Shown in pieces: positions 59,162 through 64,000 of a DNA stretch of 64,000 bases (its first letter is position 1; every line of letters begins with the position of its first letter). This DNA is from Pseudomonas putida NBRC 14164 (GTDB taxonomy: Bacteria > Pseudomonadota > Gammaproteobacteria > Pseudomonadales > Pseudomonadaceae), in contig NC_021505.1 in NCBI RefSeq assembly GCF_000412675.1, positions 3,218,501 through 3,282,500 of the forward strand, in the 5' to 3' direction. Position numbers and translations under genes: made by a program. The notes under the pieces were generated by a model. That model made no database searches, was not told where the DNA came from, and saw only the letters and a list, made by a program, of their open reading frames with translations.

Positions 59162-60123
59162 TTACCGGCGTGGCCGGCTTTATCGGCTTCCACGTCGCGC
59201 GCCGCCTGTGCGAGGCTGGCATCGAGGTGCTCGGCATCGACAACCTCAATGCCTACTACAGCGTCGAGCTGAAACGGGCGCGCCTGCAACAACTGTCCGG
59301 CTTCGCCAATTTCCGCTTTCAGCCCCTGGACATCGCCAACAGCGCCGACCTGCAACAGCTGTTCACCGGGCAGGCGTTCAGTGAAGTGATCCACCTGGCG
59401 GCCCAGGCCGGGGTGCGCTATTCGCTGGACAACCCCGGGGCCTATGGCCAAGCCAACCTGGTCGGTTTCCTCAATATGCTCGAAGCCTGCCGCCAGCATC
59501 CGCCGCGCCACTTGATCTACGCCTCCAGCAGCTCGGTGTACGGCGCCAACGCCAAGCTGCCGTTCAGCGTCGACGACACGGTCGAGCAGCCGGTGTCGCT
59601 CTATGCCGCCAGCAAGCGCGCCAATGAACTGATGGCGCACAGCTATGCGCACCTGTATCGCCTACCGACCACGGGTTTGCGCTTTTTCACCGTCTACGGT
59701 CCGTGGGGCCGCCCCGACATGGCGCTGTTCAAGTTCACCCGCGCCATGCTCGAAGGCCGCCCGATCGAGATTTACAACAACGGCCTGATGGGGCGCGACT
59801 TCACCTACATCGACGACATCGTCGAAAGCATCCTGCGCCTGCGCCTGAAGCCACCACAGCCTGCCCACGGGCAACCGCCCTGCCAGCTGTTCAACATCGG
59901 CCGTGGCCAGCCGGTGCGGCTGCTGCATTTCGTCGAGTGCCTGGAGGACGCCTTGGGCATCAAGGCCCAGCGCGACTACCTGCCACTGCAAGCGGGAGAC
60001 GTGCTGGAGACCTGGGCCGATGTGGGCTCGCTGGCGCGCTGGATCGACTTCATCCCGGGCACATCGCTGGAACACGGCGTTAACGCTTTCGTTGGCTGGT
60101 ACCGGGATTTTTACCGGGTTTGA
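59149..60123 (+). CDS. UDP-glucuronate 4-epimerase-like NAD-dependent epimerase
   Basis: The 324-residue extended SDR has GVAGFIGFHVARRL at residues 7-20, the catalytic YAASK motif (SLYAASKRANEL near 145-156), and FFTVYGPWGRPDMALFKF, the segment typical of UDP-GlcA 4-epimerases. It likely makes UDP-galacturonate from the ugd product. Start ATG 59149 lies within the end of ugd, and the coding overlap indicates translational coupling. A much longer in-frame ORF from 58849 is only readthrough inside ugd. Confidence 0.9.
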   Translation: MPVLITGVAGFIGFHVARRLCEAGIEVLGIDNLNAYYSVELKRARLQQLSGFANFRFQPLDIANSADLQQLFTGQAFSEVIHLAAQAGVRYSLDNPGAYGQANLVGFLNMLEACRQHPPRHLIYASSSSVYGANAKLPFSVDDTVEQPVSLYAASKRANELMAHSYAHLYRLPTTGLRFFTVYGPWGRPDMALFKFTRAMLEGRPIEIYNNGLMGRDFTYIDDIVESILRLRLKPPQPAHGQPPCQLFNIGRGQPVRLLHFVECLEDALGIKAQRDYLPLQAGDVLETWADVGSLARWIDFIPGTSLEHGVNAFVGWYRDFYRV

Positions 60124-60157
60124 GCCGCGCCCTCACAACAAGACCACAGGTAGCCTC

Positions 60158-60901
60158 ATGACAGATCCACTTCACCTCTCGGTACTGATCCCCGCCAGGA
60201 ACGAGGTCGAAAACCTGCCATCACTGCTGATGGAAATCCGCGCCGCACTGGCGGCCGAAGCCTATGAAGTACTGGTGGTCGATGACGGCAGCAGCGATGG
60301 TACCCTGAGCGTGCTGCAGCAACTGAAAAGCCAGGGTTACACCCAACTGCGCATACTGCGTCACGAGCGCTCGCTGGGCCAGAGCACCTCACTGTGGCAT
60401 GCCGCGCAGGCGGCCCGCGGCCAGTGGCTGGCCACTCTCGACGGCGACGGCCAGAACGACCCCGCAGACATCCCGGGCATGCTGGCCCTGGTGCGCGCCA
60501 ACCAGCCCCTGGCCGGCGGCGTGAAACTGGTCGCCGGGCACCGCGTCAACCGCCGTGACAGCGCCAGCAAGCGCTGGGCTTCGCGTTTTGCCAACAACCT
60601 GCGCAGGCGCCTGCTCAAGGACGCCACGCCAGACACCGGCTGCGGGCTGAAGCTGATAGAACGCGCAGCCTTCCTGCGCCTGCCCTACTTCGACCACATG
60701 CACCGCTTTATCCCGGCCCTGATCCTGCGCCACAACGGCCGCATGCTGGTGCACCCGGTCAACCACCGGCCACGCCATGCCGGGGTTTCCAAGTACGGCA
60801 ACCTGGACCGCGCCCTGGTTGGCATCCTCGACTTGTTCGGGGTGTGGTGGCTGATTCGCCGCACCCGCCTGGACAGCCGCCCGCAGGAACTTGAAGGATG
60901 A
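60158..60901 (+). CDS. family 2 glycosyltransferase (polyprenyl-phosphate sugar synthase type)
   Basis: The 247-residue GT-A enzyme has LSVLIPARNEVENLPSLL at residues 7-24, VVDDGSSDGT (D42, D43) for nucleotide-sugar binding, and LATLDGDGQNDP with the metal-binding acidic pair. It resembles dolichyl/undecaprenyl-phosphate sugar synthases such as DPM1 and ArnC, but without C-terminal membrane spans. In this operon it would move a uronic acid from UDP to a polyprenyl phosphate. Its stop overlaps the next start (ATGA). Confidence 0.88.
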   Translation: MTDPLHLSVLIPARNEVENLPSLLMEIRAALAAEAYEVLVVDDGSSDGTLSVLQQLKSQGYTQLRILRHERSLGQSTSLWHAAQAARGQWLATLDGDGQNDPADIPGMLALVRANQPLAGGVKLVAGHRVNRRDSASKRWASRFANNLRRRLLKDATPDTGCGLKLIERAAFLRLPYFDHMHRFIPALILRHNGRMLVHPVNHRPRHAGVSKYGNLDRALVGILDLFGVWWLIRRTRLDSRPQELEG

Positions 60902-61170
60902 CCCGCGAAACCCTGTGGCTGATCATCGGCTTCGCCGGCCAGGCGGTGTTCACCGGGCGCTTCGTGCTGCAGTGGCTGTACAGCGAGTTCAAGCGCCGCA
61001 GCGTGATCCCGGTAGGTTTCTGGTACCTCAGCATGCTCGGCAGTGCCCTGCTGCTGACCTACGCCATCTACCGCCAGGACCCGGTGTTCATCATCGGCCA
61101 GAGCTTCGGCTTTCTGGTGTACCTGCGCAACCTGCAACTGATCGCCCGCAACCAGGAACAGAAGGACTAG
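60898..61170 (+). CDS. LpxB-N-domain small membrane protein
   Basis: The 90-residue protein has three membrane spans and matches the lipid-A-disaccharide-synthase N-terminal domain found alone (LIIGFAGQAVFTGRFVLQWL, then YSEFKRRSVIPVGFWYLS, and SFGFLVYLRNLQLI). Stand-alone copies commonly sit between a GT2 and a GT-C gene, as here, and have been proposed to help lipid-linked sugar translocation. Overlaps GT2 by 4 bp and precedes GT39 by 3 bp. Confidence 0.88.
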   Translation: MTRETLWLIIGFAGQAVFTGRFVLQWLYSEFKRRSVIPVGFWYLSMLGSALLLTYAIYRQDPVFIIGQSFGFLVYLRNLQLIARNQEQKD

Positions 61171-61173
61171 CCC

Positions 61174-62703
61174 TTGCCCAGGTTCAAGACGCTTGGGGCC
61201 GAACGCCTGGCCCTGATTGCCCTCGCCGTAATGTTGGTGGGCGCAGGTATCGGCTGGCGACAGCCGATGAATGTGGATGAGGAGCGCTTTCTGGGCGTAG
61301 CCCTGGAAATGCTGCAAAGCGGCAACTGGTTCATCCCCCACCGGGCAGCGGAAATATACGGCGACAAGCCGCCGCTGTTCATGTGGACCGTGGCCCTGTT
61401 CAGCCAACTGACCGGCTCGCCCAAGGTTGCCCTCTACCTGCCCGGGTTGATGTCGGCGGCAACCATCACTTGGGTGCTGCACGACCTGGGGCGGCGCCTG
61501 TGGAGCCGGCGCATCGGCGTGATCGCCGCCTTGCTGTTCCTGGCCACCTACCAGAGCTACAGCATCCTGCGTACCGGGCAGATCGACAGCTTCCTGTGCC
61601 TATGGGTAGCGCTGGGTTTTTATGGCATGGTGCGCCACCTGCTATCGGGGCCGGCGTGGGGTTGGTTCTACCTGGCCTGTGCGGCCATGGGGCTGGGCAT
61701 CATCAGCAAGGGCGTGGGCTTTGTGCCGGCGCTGATGCTGCTGCCCTATGCCTGGGCGGTGCGCCAAGGCTGGCACGGCGTTGTGGCCCTGCCTGGCCAA
61801 GGTTGGCGCTGGAGCCTTGGGCTGCTTTGCCTGCTGGCCGGTTGCGCGGTGTGGCTTGTGCCCCTGCTGGTGTCGATCGCCCAGGGCGGTGGCGCAGCGG
61901 AGCTGGCCTACCTCAACGAAATCTTGCTGCGCCAGACCGCCAGCCGCTATACCAATGCCTGGGACCATCGCGAGCCATTCTGGTACTTCTTCGTCAAGGT
62001 CATTCCCAAGTACTGGCTGCCGCTGGTGCTGGCCCTGCCCTGGCTGGTACCGGCGTGGCGACGCCAGCTGCAAAAGCGCGACGGGCGCTTCTTGCTGCTA
62101 CTCGGCTGGGTGGCGTTGGTGCTGCTGTTTTTCAGCTTCAGCAGTGGCAAGCGCAAGTTGTACATCTTCCCAGCGCTGCCGGGCCTGGTGCTGGCCATCG
62201 CCCCGCTGATACCGTGGCTGCTCAAACGCTGGTTGCTGGGCCGGCCGGCCTGGCGCAAGGCCTTTGTCGCCGTGGCCCTGACATGGTTCGCGCTGTGGTT
62301 CGCCCGCGGCTTCGTCGAGCCGCTGAAGGAGGGCCGCAACCCGCATGAGGCGCTGATGAGCGAAGCGGCACGCGCCACCGGCGGAGCCGAGCTGGTGCTG
62401 GTCAACTGGCGCGAAGGGCATTGGCTGTTTGCCCGGCAGCCCATCGTGCATTTCGGCTTTACCGGCCAATCCAGGGCGGATGCGGCGGCCTATTGGCTGC
62501 GCCATAACCCCACCGCCTTCGCCCTGATCCCGGCCTCCGAACTGGGCCGCTGCTTCAGTGCCGACAAGGCACGCAAGCTTGGCGAGACTTCGCGGGCCGA
62601 GTGGTATGTGGTGGGTGCCGATGCCGACAACGGCCATTGCCAAACCGCTGCCCCGGGTCACGTCTACCGCTTTGCCTGGGCAGACGCGCCCGTCGCTCGT
62701 TAA
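61174..62703 (+). CDS. family 39 (ArnT/PMT-type) membrane glycosyltransferase
   Basis: The 509-residue inner-membrane GT-C enzyme has about 11-12 spans. The catalytic acidic motif is in the first periplasmic loop (MNVDEERFLG, D35/E36), followed by EIYGDKPPLFMWTVALFS near residue 68. A soluble periplasmic C-terminal portion follows the last span (about 395-509). ArnT-like enzymes take a polyprenyl-phosphate sugar and place it on lipid A or core LPS. The start is TTG 61174 with GAAGGA upstream. In this operon a uronic acid is the expected sugar. Converges on mqo, 19 bp away. Confidence 0.88.
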   Translation: MPRFKTLGAERLALIALAVMLVGAGIGWRQPMNVDEERFLGVALEMLQSGNWFIPHRAAEIYGDKPPLFMWTVALFSQLTGSPKVALYLPGLMSAATITWVLHDLGRRLWSRRIGVIAALLFLATYQSYSILRTGQIDSFLCLWVALGFYGMVRHLLSGPAWGWFYLACAAMGLGIISKGVGFVPALMLLPYAWAVRQGWHGVVALPGQGWRWSLGLLCLLAGCAVWLVPLLVSIAQGGGAAELAYLNEILLRQTASRYTNAWDHREPFWYFFVKVIPKYWLPLVLALPWLVPAWRRQLQKRDGRFLLLLGWVALVLLFFSFSSGKRKLYIFPALPGLVLAIAPLIPWLLKRWLLGRPAWRKAFVAVALTWFALWFARGFVEPLKEGRNPHEALMSEAARATGGAELVLVNWREGHWLFARQPIVHFGFTGQSRADAAAYWLRHNPTAFALIPASELGRCFSADKARKLGETSRAEWYVVGADADNGHCQTAAPGHVYRFAWADAPVAR

Positions 62704-62722
62704 AACCTGCTCCCCCGCCGTG

Positions 62723-64000
62723 CTACGGCGCAGCGGTGCCGGCTGGCGGATCGAGTTGCAGCACCTCGTTGGTGTACGCCCACTCCTTCAATACCTGGTC
62801 GGGGTGGTCGTTGAGGCGCGTTCCGTAGGACGGGATGATCTGGTTGATCTTACCCTGCCATTGCGGCGTTGCTACCTTGTCCTTGAACACCTTGTTGAGC
62901 ACATCGAGCATGATCGGTGGCGCGGTCGAGGCACCCGGCGAGGCGCCCAGCAACCCGGCGATGCTACCGTCCCTGGACATCACCACCTCAGTACCGAGCT
63001 TGAGCACGCCACCCAATGCCTCGTCCTTCTTGATGATCTGTACCCGCTGGCCCGCCTGCCACAGCCGCCAGTCTTCCTTCTTCGCCTCGGGGAAGTAAGT
63101 GCGCAGCGCTTCGAAGCGGTCATTGTCGGATTGCAGCACCTGACCGATAAGGTACTGGACCAGGTCAAACTCGCGTACCCCGACCCGCACCATCGGCCAG
63201 GCGTTGTGCACGCTGGTACTGGCAAGCAGGTCGAGCAGCGAGCCTTGCTTGAGGAACTTGGTCGAGAAGGTGGCGAACGGCCCGAAGAGGATCATGCGCT
63301 TGCCATCGAGCACCCGGGTGTCCAGGTGCGGCACCGACATGGGTGGCGCACCGGTGGCGGCAATGCCATAGGCCTTGGCCATGTGACGCTGCGCGATAGC
63401 CGGGTTGTCGGTGACCAGGAACGAACCGCCGACCGGGAAACCGGCATAGTCCTTGGCCTCGTCAATCCCCGACTTCTGCAGCAGGGGTAACGCCGCACCA
63501 CCAGCACCAATGAACAGGAACTTGGCGTCGGTGGCCGCCTTGCTGCCATCTTTGAGGTTCTTGTACTCGACATGCCACGAGCCGTCGTCGTTACGGGTGA
63601 TGTCTTGTACTTCGGTGGACAACTTGAGGTCGAAGTTAGGCCGGGTCTGCAGATAGCCCACGTACTGCCGGGTAATCTCGCCAAAGTTGACGTCGGTGCC
63701 AATCGGCGTCCAGGTTACCGCCAGTTTCTGGTTGGGGTCGCGCCCCTCCATCATCAACGGTACCCACTTGCGGATCTGCTCATGGTCCTCGGAGTACTGC
63801 ATGGGCTTGAACAACGGGCTGGCCTGCAGCGCCTCATAACGCTTTTTCAGGAAGCGGATGTTGTCGTCACCCCAGACGAAACTCATATGGGGCGTGGTGT
63901 TGATAAACGAATGCGGGTTCTTCAACACCCCCTGCTTCACCTGCCAGGCCAGGAACTGGCGGGTGACCTGGAACGACTCGTTGATCTCCACCGCCTTGCT
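62723..64000 (-). CDS. mqo: malate:quinone oxidoreductase (N-terminus beyond the window)
   Basis: The frame stays open to the window edge, with [10 protein letters not shown] as the first visible residues, so the FAD-binding GxGxxG N-terminus is missing from view. The remaining 425 codons match membrane-associated FAD-dependent Mqo ([60 protein letters not shown]). It oxidises malate to oxaloacetate and passes electrons to the quinone pool. It ends 19 bp from the GT39 gene in convergent orientation. Confidence 0.95.
   Translation of the reverse strand, partial: SKAVEINESFQVTRQFLAWQVKQGVLKNPHSFINTTPHMSFVWGDDNIRFLKKRYEALQASPLFKPMQYSEDHEQIRKWVPLMMEGRDPNQKLAVTWTPIGTDVNFGEITRQYVGYLQTRPNFDLKLSTEVQDITRNDDGSWHVEYKNLKDGSKAATDAKFLFIGAGGAALPLLQKSGIDEAKDYAGFPVGGSFLVTDNPAIAQRHMAKAYGIAATGAPPMSVPHLDTRVLDGKRMILFGPFATFSTKFLKQGSLLDLLASTSVHNAWPMVRVGVREFDLVQYLIGQVLQSDNDRFEALRTYFPEAKKEDWRLWQAGQRVQIIKKDEALGGVLKLGTEVVMSRDGSIAGLLGASPGASTAPPIMLDVLNKVFKDKVATPQWQGKINQIIPSYGTRLNDHPDQVLKEWAYTNEVLQLDPPAGTAAP

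Overview
The window looks like chromosomal DNA of a Pseudomonas putida-group bacterium. The evidence is GC-rich coding sequence of Pseudomonas type, P. putida-style REP palindromes between genes, a mexEF-oprN-like efflux operon, 4-hydroxyphenylpyruvate dioxygenase with Pseudomonas-type iron ligands, and a LexA-controlled umuDC (rulAB-like) pair. I recall the mexEF-oprN to hpd order resembling P. putida KT2440, but I could not check this.

Layout. 0-5 kb is organosulfur metabolism: an LLM-class flavin monooxygenase and an orphan sulfonate/taurine-type binding protein on the minus strand, diverging from a 3-mercaptopropionate-type thiol dioxygenase coupled to a four-domain rhodanese. 5-9.1 kb is a ferri-siderophore signalling operon (ECF sigma, FecR-type anti-sigma, TonB receptor with an N-terminal signalling domain). 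9.2-15.1 kb is the RND efflux operon mexE-mexF-oprN. 15-25 kb holds a TPR protein, two tail-to-tail hybrid histidine kinases, a DJ-1/PfpI protein, an orphan CSS-motif sensor, hpd, and a CSS-EAL phosphodiesterase. 25-31.5 kb holds transporters (RarD, TerC/CBS, LysE with an AraC regulator) and a GT61 glycosyltransferase plus GNAT-like acyltransferase pair.

31.5-35.4 kb has a GapN-type aldehyde dehydrogenase behind a repeat-rich 480-bp non-coding region, a VOC protein and an unknown Cys/His-motif protein. 35.4-45.3 kb looks accessory: small lipoproteins, exported and membrane proteins of unknown function, an apparent leftover of an Rhs-type cassette, a MerR/SDR pair with a typical MerR promoter, LexA-regulated umuDC, a DUF1003 protein and the C-terminal remnant of a tyrosine integrase.

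45.3-57.6 kb is core-like: ABC-F ATPase YbiT, an MFS transporter, an alpha/beta hydrolase, a YghU-type GST, an unusual amidase, a YheO-type regulator translationally coupled to a PLP dehydratase behind a 61-bp nested dyad, the carboxynorspermidine polyamine pair, and a methyltransferase. 57.8-62.7 kb is a tight five-gene operon (ugd, UDP-uronate epimerase, GT2, LpxB-N-like membrane protein, GT39). It looks like a lipid-carrier route for adding a uronic acid to an envelope glycolipid, and I regard it as the most coherent candidate system here. The window ends inside malate:quinone oxidoreductase.

No tRNA, rRNA or CRISPR array was seen. Several start codons were moved from the longest ORF to sites with better ribosome-binding sites or signal peptides.
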